Below are positions 47,342 to 64,000 of a stretch of DNA of 64,000 nt, one piece after another. The translations under genes and the position numbers were made by a program. Each line of letters begins with the position of its first letter. Position 1 is the first letter of the stretch. The notes under the pieces were generated by a model, which was not told where the DNA came from, did no database searches, and saw only the letters and a program-made list of their open reading frames with translations. The stretch lies in NCBI GenBank assembly GCA_022829145.1, contig CM040756.1, forward strand, positions 3,107,784-3,171,783, written 5' to 3'. This DNA comes from Albula goreensis (Eukaryota > Chordata > Actinopteri > Albuliformes > Albulidae).

Positions 47342-50185
47342 GTCTGAGTTGCTGTTTTCTGCTCAGCAATGGATTGTATTTTTTAATGCTCAATTGAATG
47401 TTTTATTGTGTGTCTAGCTTTATCACAACTTTCATCCTTCTATAAAAAAAACAGATTTCCACATTTTAAAGGCTCACTTCGCCCTCTAGTGTTCAGTATG
47501 ATATTGCATTGAAATGTGGAAATGGAACTTTAGAGGTATAGGGTTGCCAGATCAAAACCCGTACATTTAGAGGATTTATGGAATCGCAGAGTAACATTTA
47601 GACTGGGGCTGGTCATGGATGACTCTATCGGTGTCTGGACTTCCTGCTGATTTCTGCTGTTACGTGCATAATTAGAACGGTCATTTATGACATCTGGTGA
47701 TCTGGACATCTGAGCAGAATCGCTCAATGCTCTTCCGAGTGACAGGTGGAAACTGCTTTTCGGATTTTCCTGTACTGTGATGCACAGGGAGACAGATTTA
47801 AGCACCGGCCCTGCATTAGCGGAGCCTCCCAGGGCTGCTTTTATCAGTGTAAATCATGAGGGCCCTGCTTCGTGGGGGTGAGTGGATTTCAACCCCAATA
47901 TGTGACAAACCATGAAAATAACGCCTTAGGACTTTGATATGATCTGGGAAGATAAATACAGCCTCAATAATATAGGTGGATGAACCTGTGCTGAAACCAT
48001 GCTGCAGGCTGTGCGGCCTCCTCCATTACAGCACTGCAGCGATGAGAAGGGGTTTGAACTCATAATCCTACTCCATGACCACTTATTTCTGGAATCACGC
48101 TTCGATAACTGTGAGCGTTATTTAAGTTCCTCTACGATAAAAAGAGTTTCTACTTTTACTCAAGGCCCCTTCGCACAACATCCTGTCTTACACAGAGAGA
48201 GCCTAAAGACCATTACACAAACAGTAAAATGTGGCCAACTCAAACATTTTGATTTAAAGTTTGGGGACCAAAGACTGAAATAAACTTTCATTTCTGCTCT
48301 GTGGCAAGGATAACGCAGCGGCACTCATCTCTCTGTGCAGAGGAAGACTGTGATTGAATCGGAGCCTCTTCAAAGTCACCGCAGCGCGCTGTGCGGGTAA
48401 AAATAGATGGTGTCGTTATCCTTTCATTTATGTCCTCTCTAAACGCCTGTGCCATAATTTTGTCGTCCTAACTTTGGAAGATTAATATTTCATATTTAAT
48501 TGCCTCCTTCTCGGTGCGCCTGTAGAAACACAGAGAGGATAGATTTCCCGTCGCTTTCTTCGGGCCCGCCCGCTCAGTGCGGTAGCACTGCTGCCGCTTC
48601 GCTGAGAGCCCATTAAGGCCCCAGCTGTGGAGTCCCTCATTCACATTCAGAAACCGCCACTCGTCAGCTGAGACACACGAGATGGCCTACCGCTGAAAGA
48701 ACACGTATAACCAGGAACAAACAAAAAATCAAAAACTCACTGATGATGAATGTGTCACTGTAATGAGAAAAAAAAAGGAACGTGAGCTCTAAATGTAGCT
48801 TTAAACATCAGCTTGTGTATTTGCTCAGTTTAATCAAAGGAGATTCTGTTGTGAGGAGATTATAAATTATGTTCATATTTAAGGGCATGTTCCTTGCGCA
48901 AAGGTGCAGAACTGCCTTCAGGTTCAAGGTTCAGCTGAGCCATAATATTTGCCATGTGCTGAAGCAGCTGTCAATTGTGCTGCGTGAAGCCATTTCATGA
49001 CATCACAAATGGGTGGAGCTACCACTATGCTACCAGCACCTGACTCCAATCTTGAACCAATCATTGTGCATTTCTGTAAAGAGTAGACCCTTTTGATTGG
49101 TTCAACAAAGTCAGTGACTGACCACTCACTCTGGCTACACTCATTTTGGGGATCATGAAAACTCTCCATGAAATTTGTCACAATGTTAAATGGCCAGAGA
49201 AGAATGGTTTAAAGTCTTAATTATGCAATGATATTAGTTATGTCACAGTTACATAGAAAGTGCATGCTTTTATTTTATGTAATGTGCAATATAGCAAACC
49301 GTTCTTGCTGAAAAAGGCCACATCTCGTAACTTAAACTCTCTAGCGCCCTCCACAGGCCAGCCAGGGACCTGCAGGTTCTTTCACCTGAGGATTTGCTGA
49401 CTCAGACATTCTTCTTGCACCACAGTCAGTGTTTCACTGGCGTTCCATCTGCAGTGTAAAAAACAGCATGAGCTTGTTGCCATGACAGCGTGCACTGGCC
49501 TCCTCCAGTGTGATGGGGGGCAGGGGGAATGAATTGCGGTTGGGCTGATAACAGAGTTCACTTAAGGAGGGAAGAACACATCATGTGACTAACGCTTATC
49601 TAATACACTGCCGTGTAATACAGCGGTCCAAACGTCTGTCTCATCTCCTGGAAAGTTGCCGTTTTTGGAGATAAGGCGATTTTTCATCATGACAGTGCCG
49701 ATTCGCGCGTCTAGGCGGAAATCGCCGGTCCCGGCAATGGTGTTAAACTCAAACTACAGCACGGAGGGCTCATCCCCCACACACTTACGGTAGATCTGAA
49801 CCCCGCCTTCACAGTACGATCAATAAAAACAACGCAGAGAGCCATCATTTTCGTCTATAATTTACACAGGCAGACATTTATGACAGCAGACTGAGAGGAG
49901 GGCGATCTGCAGGGGAATCGATACACTCACAGGAATGTAACCCAATGCAACCCTCTCTGAACAGAGAGACGATGGATCTGAGATGATTTATTTTTGTCCA
50001 TGAAGGAATGGTGTCATCGTACGTTGTATGTCATGCTTATAACCACTAGATGGCGATACTGCAGCAAACAGTTGTCTGTCTTGCAAGACCACATGGTCTA
50101 CATTACTGTCTGGTGTGTCCCTGTTTGTGTGCACACGTGAATGTGTAATGAAATTAAAACAGTTTCACTGTTTTTATACAAAGTA
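47342..50185. other. Intergenic region between convergent genes
   Basis: Unique-looking AT-rich sequence with one diverged copy of the dispersed family (48985-49150). No exon, RNA gene or other element that I can support. Confidence 0.6.
48985..49150 (+). repeat. Copy 3 (diverged) of the unnamed dispersed repeat family
   Basis: It contains AACCAATCATTGTGC, TTTTGATTGGTTCAACA and GTCAGTGACTGACCACTCAC in the same order as the copies at 28480 and 34285. Confidence 0.5.
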
Positions 50186-50191
50186 TTTATT
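50186..50191 (-). terminator. Candidate polyadenylation signal for the MADF gene
   Basis: TTTATT on the + strand is AATAAA on the - strand, about 600 bases beyond the stop at 50789. No other gene intervenes. Confidence 0.4.
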
Positions 50192-50788
50192 TCTTAAGTA
50201 TTCGACTTCTGTTAGCATCCCCGCATAAATGAGAATAGTACAGTGCTAACAGCAGCATTCTTCAATGTCCTGTGAGAATCAACAGACTGCAGTCTGGGAC
50301 CAGCACAAATGCTCACCAGCGCACAAACACGCCCCACCCAATTTCCTCTGATTGGTCGGGTGAAACATCCACTGTCTCTGATTGGTTGAGCCTGTGTGCG
50401 TGCGCAGCATTATGTCAAAACACAGCACACTTTTTGGCAGAAGTGTTGCTATGGTGACACGGTTTGCCACAAGCTCACCATGCTGCATGGCTGTTCTACT
50501 TGCCACGGAGACCCAGCAGCCGAAGCCTGTGCTAAAGCGTACATAGCTTCATTGGGGTGGCCTGCCCAAGCTAGCACCTCCTCTCACTCCCCCGCCCTCA
50601 ACACAGGCACTTCCCACATCTACATCATCAGCCGGCCAATCAATTCGACCCATTCAGACAGCTGGAAGCCGGTATAGGCTAGAAACATTTTATAAAACAA
50701 TGTATCTAGAGTTTCTTTTCAGAGATTGAGCATTGGGAGCCAAGGCTGCTACCACGCAGCAGCGCCCTCTGTGGGGCTGGAGGAGGTA

Positions 50789-53537
50789 TTACTCCAGGTG
50801 TTCCAGGGACCTGGGGCTGCTCTTCAGCACCTGGAGAGACGGGGTGCCCCGGTCCGCATGCGCGTACGAGGAAGAGGAGGACGAAGGCATCTGCAGGTGA
50901 AGGAAGGCGGGGTCCGGGTGGAACTCTGCATCGGAGGGCTGTCCGTCGGGGGAGGGGGGGCCAGCGTTGTTGGGGAACTGGGAGACGGGGTGGGGCGGCT
51001 GGGACAGGCCGAACTGGGCCTCGAACAGAATGTTCTGGATCTGCAGCTTAGCATACTGCTTGGCCCGCAGGTCTGACACCAGCCTCAGCTCGTTGGCCAC
51101 GTGCCGCCCGAAAACATCGTCCGTGTCCTCCCGCACGGGTGGGGCAGGGGTTGGGGCTGGGGGCGTGGGCGGGGCCGTGGTCACCGTGGCGGTTGCCGTG
51201 GCGCTCTTGTAGGCACGGACAGCCTCCCTCAGGAGCAGGTCTTCTCGGTGGCGTTTGGCGTAGAAGGGCGGGGTCTCCACCGCCCGTCGCCGGGCCACCC
51301 GGATCTCCGGCAGTGAGCTCCGCCTTGGCGCAGGCTGGGCTGGAGGGGGTGGAAGTGGAGGTGGGGGGGCGGGGTCTATCACCACACAGTTCAGGGTCTC
51401 AGCATGATCCGCCTCCCTCTCTACATCACCCTCCAGCTCCACCTCCACCTCCCCGTTCTCCTCCCTCAGCTCCTGCAGCACCAAAGAGAGACTGCGGTCA
51501 TTATTACAGCACTGTTATTGCTTTAATAGGGACTATTACGGCTCATTTCACATATGCAGTTGTCATTTCTGCAGCTATCATCTTGGCAATCTGCATCTTA
51601 AAATGTCGCACAAACACAGCATTTAAATTGGTCTAAACTGATCTGAGACACAGAGCATGAGAGAGAGAGGGAGAGAGAGAGAGAGAATGTGGGATGAGAA
51701 GAACAGAGACATGCAGAACAAGAGAGAGCAAAAGACAGAGATGCACAAAGAGCTGAAAAAGTTTTTTTTTAATGAAATGTCTTTCTTGAGAACATAGGGA
51801 TCAATATTCTTGATCAATCTTCATTATTGTTAGTATCAGTGATATTTTTAATGTGTGCAGTGACCTGGGCAAGGGACTTGCGCGGCACCACATGGGGGCT
51901 GAGGAAGTGGTCCATGTCGTGGAAGTAGGGCCACTGCGAGCGGTAAACTTCCCCCCCGCCGGCCGCCGCCCGCGCCCGCGAGCGCTTCACCTTGGCCAGC
52001 TCCTTGCTGTAGTATGTGCGCAGGTTCATCAGCTTCTTATTCACCTCGTGCACTGCCCGAGGAAAGAACGCAGCGTTATTCTCATCACCGCGCAGAGTGG
52101 GCCAGAGACACACCGCTGCGAGGAGAGCCGCGCTAGCAGACAGTTAGGACACACTTAACCATTTTGCCCAGAGATACAATGGCAGAACACTAAAGGTGAA
52201 TTAAAAGAAAACCACTACACTATACCGTGGGGCAGCCTGTAGTCTAGTGGTTAAGGTACAGGACTGGGACACCCAAGGCTGGTGGCCCAAGCCCCAGTCC
52301 AGCCAGAGCTATGCCCTCCCCAACATCTCCCCAAGAGGGATTGGCCCCTCACCATTATAATCAACTGTATGAACTGTCACTCTGGATAAAAGCATCAGCT
52401 AAATGACTACAATGTAATGTACTGCCATACTGACAGGCAGAGAATCGCATGGACAGACAGGCAGGCACTAAGCTCTAGGAAATGAAACGTCTTAAAATGG
52501 GTCACATTCATAAAGCAAGGAAACAAAAGAGAATTATTTTTCTTCAAGTTCTTTTTTTTTTCTTCAAGGTGTTTTTTTTTAATCATTGTATACTGAGGGG
52601 AAAAGAGAAAAGTATCTCTTGATAATAAACTGTGAAATGTGTTGTGGCATGTTGACATTTTAACATTACATTGTAGTTCATCCTGCCACAAAGTACAAAA
52701 ATAGTATCAAGGAGAATCAAATAAAGCTGTACTTGGGCCAAAAGCCAAAGTTTAAACTCCAGTTACGTAAAAGGAATGGGACTGTAATGCCTAGGTTAGA
52801 CACTAAAAAAGGCTGGAGCTGAAGGGAACCCCTTAACCCCTTGGTCTGAACCAGTCGTTGTGTTGTTTCTTTTTAACCTTTTTATTGGCTCCCCCATCAG
52901 CAACAGACTGCCCCAATACTTGCATCGGAGCCTTGGCCTTACTGCTTGAACGGGTCCGTCCCCACCCCACGAAAACAACATCAAGTAACAGTCTGCCCCA
53001 CCACCGCCCCCCACACATCGACGGTCCGCCTTCCCTTCATACGCCAACTTGCATCGTTTCAGCCTCCCGTGAGGCCATACCGGCGACATGCTTTGTTAGT
53101 TCATGCTAATGTTTCCTAGACAGTTAGGGGTAAATCCACCTCGCATCACGCATTACAAAGCAATCTGGACAAGAAGATCTAATTAATCAAATCTTGCAAG
53201 GACATTTTTCAGGGACCCATCCTGGAAAATGTACAGTAGCTCACTAGCAATAACGATGACAGAACTAGCTAGCTATCACCGTTTTATTGTTCCCGCTAGG
53301 TACCTAGCTTGAGAATGTTCATGTTGTTTGTGACTGGTCCGGTTCGCACTGACCGGGCGCTGCGAGTTTGGCGCTTAGTCGCACAAGCGCGGCCTGTCTC
53401 ATCGCTTTGTTGTGGTAGTCGCGGTTGCTTATGTTCCACAGTACATCCTCCGTCTTGTACAGGCCGATCAGCTCCAGAATCCGCAGTCGGTTCCAGGGAA
53501 ATTCCATCTGCATGCCCTGCTCCATGAAGGCCGCCAT
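50789..53537 (-). CDS. MADF/BESS-type putative DNA-binding protein (three exons)
   Basis: The exons on the - strand are 53537-53354, 52052-51865 and 51472-50789, giving 351 residues. Phases are 1 then 0, and all sites are GT-AG. Residues 15-120 look like a MADF domain (a Myb/SANT-like trihelix): PWNRLRILELIGLYKTEDVL and WNISNRDYHNKAMRQAAL, then VNKKLMNLRTYYSKELAKVK. A glycine-rich loop and EVYRSQWPYFHDMDHFL complete it. A proline-rich, low-complexity middle follows. DVFGRHVANELRLVSDLRAK and QYAKLQIQNILFEAQF resemble a BESS protein-interaction motif. MADF-BESS proteins are mostly known as arthropod transcriptional regulators. The function of this vertebrate member is not known to me, and I give no symbol. 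The start codon is the first ATG of the MADF frame (MAAFMEQGMQMEF). The gene lies head-to-head with GFUS. Confidence 0.85.
51473..51864 (-). other. MADF gene second intron
   Basis: The 392-base intron runs from GTCACT at exon 2 to TGCTGCAG before exon 3. It holds a GA-rich patch at about 51657-51690 and nothing else recognised. Confidence 0.75.
52228..52432 (+). repeat. tRNA-derived SINE in the MADF gene first intron
   Basis: GCCTGTAGTCTAGTGGTTAA then GGTACAGGACTGGGACACC is an A-box-containing head. The tail GTCACTCTGGATAAAAGCAT then CAGCTAAATGACTACAATG is typical of fish SINEs. It is about 200 bases long and runs antisense to the host gene. Confidence 0.75.
52433..53353 (-). other. MADF gene first intron remainder
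   Basis: T-rich runs near 52549-52580 and otherwise unique-looking sequence. No other exon is seen. Confidence 0.6.
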
Positions 53538-58886
<5,349 letters not shown>

Positions 58887-59279
58887 AGATCGTGTCACTT
58901 GATTGGATGGCAGGAGAGAGGTCGGGCACTCCAGGACCAGAGGAAGTGGAGGACAAGAAACTGATGGTGTCTTCTCAGTACAGGAAAGGAAAAATAAAGA
59001 CTACTCCAAATGGAAGAGACCTTGGAAGTGCTGGGGAAGCATTGGCCATTTTGGCTCTTGTGTCATCCTGGGGCTCCATGTTGGCTCATGCTTTTCCCTA
59101 CCAACGCCTGCTCCCCTGTGACACTGAACAGACTATATTAACAGTGGGTGCAAGCCCCAGTTATGAATGTTCTTGTGCTGCAGGGATATTGGATTTGTTA
59201 CACGTATTTTATATATGTGCTTTTAAACAAAAGTGTAATGGCACAAGGGTGTACACTAGATATTGACATGTAGAATAAA
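58887..59279 (+). other. gfus: GFUS 3' untranslated region
   Basis: It extends from the TGA at 58884-58886 to the first AATAAA (59274-59279). The open frame 58883-59266 within it matches no known protein and is taken as chance. Confidence 0.7.
59274..59279 (+). terminator. GFUS polyadenylation signal AATAAA
   Basis: TAGAATAAAGAACATTC lies about 390 bases after the stop. It is the first canonical signal after the coding end on this strand apart from one in the body of the UTR near 58992. Confidence 0.65.
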
Positions 59280-60195
59280 GAACATTCTAGTTACCGCCAC
59301 TTTTCAACATCTCTGTAATGAAGTTCATTTAATTGTTTTTCCCCTCCTGTAATTTCTTTCATTTCATGCATAGTTAAGCAAGTAGTCTTATTCATTTTCA
59401 AAGTTTAAGCTCAGGATACAGGGCAATAGTTTTGCTTAGATAACAGAAATAACTTCTCACTGTATATGCATAAAGTGCTAATTAACAGGGCTAATTTAGT
59501 GAATAATTGAACCAAATAACTAATCACTTGCTGAGACTGGAGGAAAACCACACACACACACACACAGCCCTCCACAACACCAAGTATGACACCTCTGATT
59601 TAAGTGGACTGACCAATGAGAATCCTCTGACTTTCGTTCTGTGGAGTCAGCAAAATAAACAGTGGGAGGAGCTGAGGAGCTGGTGCAATGCAGGGACAAT
59701 CTGATGCTGTGTGGATTGAAGGCATTCATCTGTGGTGCAGCTACACCTCTCACAGCAGTGTGCTCAAGTCCCAACCATGAGATTGTCTGCTTCGGCAAGA
59801 AGTATGTGATGGCAAGGAGACAGTCAAGCTCAGCCTTTCTGGGCAAAACACTGGGCAAGTCAGTTAAATTCATCTTCCTCACTGCTCTCTGGCAGCCTCA
59901 CCATAAGTCACGGGAGGTGAGCTGTAGGTGACGAACAATTTACTGTTTAAAGTGTAAGGAATAAAAAAAATATTTAAAAAAAAGGTAGAAAATGGACCAT
60001 CAATGGAAGAAACAAATGACTAAACCTCATCCAATAGACACAATTTCACAAAATTGGTCCTTTTCAGTGTTTCATTCCAAGAATCCATTAAACCCAAGTG
60101 AAATTGCAGTAATGAAGCAGCACAGAGCTTTTCCAACCTCTTCTAATTTCTATGGAACCAATGCAAGAAGAAAAAAACTATTTAAATAAAAAACA
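59280..60195. other. Intergenic region between convergent GFUS and brambleberry-like genes
   Basis: A short CA run lies at 59550-59567. There is otherwise unique-looking sequence with no gene that I can support. Confidence 0.6.
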
Positions 60196-60201
60196 TTTAT
60201 T
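60196..60201 (-). terminator. Candidate polyadenylation signal for the brambleberry-like gene
   Basis: TTTATT on + is AATAAA on -, about 1 kb past the stop at 61211-61213, with no intervening gene. Other AT-rich candidates exist nearby. Confidence 0.3.
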
Positions 60202-61210
60202 ACATATACTGCAGCACACGCAATACAAAAAGATATTTCCATGGTTTCCATGGACCATTATAATATTATATACTGCCATGAATATAAAATACAGAGTTTC
60301 ACATACATTACTACATATTAAACACATACAAATAAAATAAATACAATAACTTACATGATTAATCTTGTTGGAGTGTTTCTGTGCTCCATGTTGTTAAGAA
60401 TCTGTGACTGATTCGGAAACTGGTCTCAGGAGGCCATTTTATAAACCTACGGTACTCTGTTGGCGTCAGCAGACCAGACCGTTGAGCAAATCAAATAATA
60501 ACAGAATTACTTCACAGACACAGAAGTGTACTCCACTCTGTACAAACAGCAATAGGGCAGACTAAATAAATAAGATTAGTGAATTTGGGACATAGAGGGA
60601 ATTCACATAGACTGAGACTAAACTGTTCACTGCTTTGGTTTAGACCCTTGTGACGCTGTGCAGCAAAGGAGTGCGAGGCTACAACGTGGATTTGTGTGTT
60701 AAAAACTACTGCCAAGCCTGAAAAATTCCATCTGCAACAACTCACATTATCTGGTTAAATAAAATGTCCACAAAATAATAATCAATATGAACTCCTCCAA
60801 TGAAGCCTACATGTAACAGCTTCGCACGGTTGCTCTGCAGAAAGACACAAACTCAAAATGTGCTCACACCTCAGGCTCTCTTACTGTCAGAAGGTGCAGG
60901 CTCTTTTTCCAGCAAGCCCCACAAGACTTTGACTTAGTTTGGCTACAGCAGAGTAGCACAGTTAAACCTGCAGGAGACCAGGAAGCTAAACAGACTGGAG
61001 CATCATTGCTTAGCGTAGGGCAGCACTGCATCCACTCTGCTCACAGAAACATAACAGGAGACAAACCTCAACAAGTGCTGATCGGAAAACCCCAAAGACG
61101 GCGCTTTGAGTCGTTGTGTTTCGGAGTGTTTAGTGTTCAACTCAAAAGTTACAATGGACAGTTAGGTTCAAAAGAATAAAAAGGGGGGTGTAAGGGTTGA
61201 GATCGGGGGG

Positions 61211-63444
61211 TCACATGGGGGTGTAGGAAGTGTGCCCCCCTTCGTGGACCCTGCAGTAGTCCTGTCCCAGGACGGCCCTCTTCTTGCAGGGAAGGCCAGT
61301 CTTGGTGGTGCCGTGGCACAGCTGTCTGCCGGAGGCTGAGCTGGGGGATAAGGGAAGGACAGAGTGGAGAGCCGTCATTTTCCTTCACATTTACCACACG
61401 CTCTTATCCAGAGCGGCTTACAAAACTTCACTCAGCGGGTTAGCACTTCAAGCAGAGAGGATACCAGGTTAACAATGCTACAACTGACCTTCATAGTTGT
61501 GACATCGACCTACAGTTCATCACTGAGTGCTCTGGTAGATACCAGGGGAAACGTAAACACAGTAGTTTGAGTATTATTGAGAGTTTTCATTTTAGGCATT
61601 ATTGTACGGTCACTATCCCCCCCTTTCCCTTCCCCCTTATCCTATGGTTAAGGTACACTGATCCCAGGTTAGTCTTTGCAGCTAATCTCCAAGTCATTGT
61701 TGAATCCAGGTGGTGTGCAGTGTGTGGTTGGAGTAAATACCTGCAGACCCTTGAGGCGTGGTGTCGAATAGTCCAGGTGACTGCAGCGGGGGATGGAAGG
61801 GGAAAAAGCAGACTCACCTGTTGCTGGAGATGGAATGGTTGGGGCTGGCGCTGCGCGAATCGCCAACTGTGTCCAAAACGAGCCCCAGGTGCCTCTGGGG
61901 GATGCCCTCCAACATAGCCTGCCAATCAGAATGGATCTTACTAAGACCTAGGACACAACCCTGGACCAATCAGGGTGCACCATACAGATGAAGCACTATG
62001 ACCATTCCTGTGCCCCTGGTGATCAACCTGCCAATCAGAGTACATCTTACGGAGACCTAGGACACAGCATCAGACCAATCAGGGTGCCCCATATTTAAAT
62101 AGTTAAGGCCTGAAACAAACATGAGATCTAGACACACACAAGGCTTTACTCATCCTGGAATAAAACGAGCTGTCCCTTGACTCACCCCAGAAAAACTAGG
62201 CCGGCTCTTAAGCCTGGGAGTGGAGTGATTTGGAGTGCCCAGGCTGAGAGGCATGAACCGGGGCTCCTCGATTTGGGCGTACTGGGAAGACGGCACAGCC
62301 AAGCAGGGGTCATCTGTGACAGACAAACAGATCAGTTAAATATAATGTTTGGGGGTTTATTTATACATTTATTATTCCAGTTAAGGTAAAAGCATTGGTA
62401 GGGGGTGCTCAGGGCAAATGTCATTACAAAGCCACACATAATGTGTGAAGGCCTGTGAGCCATGTCCTAAGGATTTTAATGTTTAGGTCAAAAACACAAT
62501 ACACTCAGTCCGTAGTGGTTAGGTATGTACTGAATGGAACTTAAGTCTCGTTAAGGGGGGGTGAGGGGTTAGGGGAAATCGAACACACCCAAGGCAAAAC
62601 TGTCCTGTTCCAGTAGATCACGTTCCAGCCCCATGACACCGTTAGCCAGGTCCCTGAGAGAGAGAGAGGCGAGCACAGCAAGGGGGCGGGGCTTCAAATC
62701 TGGTTTCATCAAGAGTTTTTCCATTTAAAAAAAAAAAAACCTATCAGATAAAACCATAGTCAAAGTGAAAACTAGATGCATAATATGGAATGAGAGTAAG
62801 GCAAGTAAAAGATTGTTGTGTGTCTAACTGTCCCATCATGCATCATGTACAAAGATTGTATTTGTAGGAGTTATACAGAGAAATGGCACATGAAGAGTAT
62901 GAGAGAAAGCAAGAGTGTGTAAAAGAGACGGAGCGTTGAGAGTAATTAGACTTGTTCAGCCAGTTTCCGGGTAACATCCCTGCCTGCAGGTCCATCCCAG
63001 GGGGCCCTGAGGCGCAGAGGCCGAGGCAGTGACTCACCGCTCCGGGGTGGAGGACAGCAGGCAGGGGGGTTTGTGAGTCTTGGTGCTGGGCTTTGGGGAT
63101 TCTGTAGGAGGGAGAGCCTCAGAGCTTGCCCTCTTCCCCGTGAGCCTGGAGTATCCCCAAAACAGCTGCAGCAGAAACCAGTGACCTGCAGAGAAGACGT
63201 GAGCATGTCAACACATGCACACCAATATGAGCACATTAGCACGTTAGCACATATCAGCACATACACACCAAATACCTCCACATGAGCACAAATATACCAA
63301 CATCAGCATGTTGCCACATCAAGTGGGACAACCGAGCACCCCAAGGAATATGCACCAAGAGCTAGCACGTTAGCATGTACACCTTAAGTACCACTGAACA
63401 CCAAGTGGACAAAAACCAGAGCAAGCTGGTGTGTGCACGTGTAA

Positions 63445-63476
<32 letters not shown>

Positions 63477-64000
63477 ACACACCCCATACTCTCTCACCCA
63501 GGCTCAGGGTGAGCAGCAGTAGGCTGAGGCTTGTGAGGTCCAGGGCGGGCTGCTGGTGCAGCTCTGCCAGGGCGTTGAGGGGCACAAGCACCAGCAGGGC
63601 GGCGCGGGAGAACCAGGGGCAGTGTAGGAAGGACAGCACCAGCGCCGACAGCAAGAAGTACCCAGCATGCACCAGGAACGTCCACACCGCCGACAGGCTG
63701 AGGCCTGGAGAACAAACACGAACATGAGACATTACTGTGTGTGCATGTGAGCATGTGTACCTCCATGCATGTGTGTGTGTGTGTGTGTTTGTGTATGCAT
63801 GAGCACTTGTCTGTTGAGCATATGCATGTGTGATGTCTATACATCCATGTATGTGTGTTGAGCATGTATACATGTGCTGAGCTTCAGCACAGAGTGTATA
63901 AATGTGTGTGTGTATAAATGTATAAATGTGTCTGTGCCGGTAGGTACACACCTGCCTGGCCCAGATACCTCTGAATGAGGTGCAGCCGGTCCTCCAGGTG
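61211..64000 (-). CDS. bmb: Brambleberry-like (KAR5 family) nuclear-envelope fusion protein, C-terminal part
   Basis: The exons on the - strand are 64000-63952 (partial), 63704-63498, 63185-63038, 62653-62589, 62313-62186, 61918-61818 and 61340-61211. All phases join. The partial first exon ends HLEDRLHLIQRYLGQA. Three hydrophobic segments follow: AVWTFLVHAGYFLLSALVLS, AALLVLVPLNALAEL and LTSLSLLLLTLSLGHWFLLQ. A polar, serine- and proline-rich tail comes next. The C-terminus has C-x9-C-x10-C-x2-H (CHGTTKTGLPC ... DYCRVH) and ends GGHTSYTPM. Brambleberry acts in fusion of nuclear envelopes in early fish embryos. The assignment rests on my memory of the family layout and the cysteine-rich tail; it is moderate, and another multi-pass protein is possible. 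The donor after 62589 (GTGTGT) is weak, and without it the frame stops eight codons later. Confidence 0.6.
61385..61460 (+). repeat. Short dispersed-repeat tail in the last intron of the brambleberry-like gene
   Basis: ACATTTACCACACGCTCTTA then TCCAGAGCGGCTTACAAAA is the common fish repeat end also seen at 25945. Confidence 0.6.
63440..63482 (+). repeat. (CA)n microsatellite
   Basis: Pure CA run of about 20 units, 10-15 bases downstream (on the - strand) of the exon ending at 63498. Confidence 0.9.

Noticed and set aside
51139..51636. 165-codon open frame on the + strand opposite the MADF gene
   Set aside because: Antisense of the GC-rich, proline-coding exon 3. The - strand has the conserved domains and correct phases.
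59662..59931. Open frame between GFUS and the brambleberry-like gene
   Set aside because: No conserved motif and no exon structure. Taken as chance.

Overview
The window is vertebrate nuclear DNA, almost certainly from a ray-finned (teleost-like) fish. Genes have many small exons with GT-AG introns. The sequence is saturated with CA/GT, CT/GA and GATT microsatellites, and it carries tRNA-derived SINE fragments of a fish type. There is nothing bacterial, plasmid or viral in it. Gene identities come from comparing conceptual translations with remembered vertebrate orthologues; no database search was run.

Layout. (1) About 1-47,340, + strand: the 3' three quarters of ARHGAP39, a Rho GTPase-activating protein with WW, MyTH4 and RhoGAP domains. 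Nine coding exons lie between 6,210 and 42,043; the N-terminal WW exons lie upstream of the window. A probable long 3' UTR runs to an AATAAA at 47,316. (2) 50,186-53,537, - strand: a complete three-exon gene for a 351-residue MADF/BESS-type putative DNA-binding protein. (3) 55,128-59,279, + strand: a complete ten-exon GFUS (TSTA3) gene for GDP-L-fucose synthase, 322 residues. (4) 60,196-64,000, - strand: the 3' part of a membrane protein gene resembling the KAR5-family nuclear-fusion protein Brambleberry, running off the window. ARHGAP39 and the MADF gene converge, the MADF gene and GFUS diverge from a 1.6-kb interval, and GFUS and the brambleberry-like gene converge. The four genes have no evident shared pathway.

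The most unusual feature is in ARHGAP39. At least ten minisatellite arrays lie in its introns. Several are tandem copies of the gene's own exon-intron junctions, so authentic splice sites sit inside arrays of near-identical decoys. The 3' ends of the exons at 6,210-7,630, 12,458-12,622, 36,034-36,237 and 40,880-41,049 are copied with their GT donors. The 5' start of the exon at 40,880 is copied 26 times with its AG acceptor. The array at 36,238-36,676 adjoins the intron that splits the codon of the predicted catalytic arginine finger. The downstream 17 kb holding the other genes has simple CA/GT repeats but almost no minisatellites.

The ARHGAP39 reading frame is also broken three times in this copy. 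Two breaks look like single missing bases, one in a G-rich stretch near 7,230-7,280 and one in a C run near 7,603-7,606. The third looks like a 4-base insertion near 36,145. The flanking protein is highly conserved, so the homopolymer cases are probably sequencing or assembly errors; the third is less easily explained that way.
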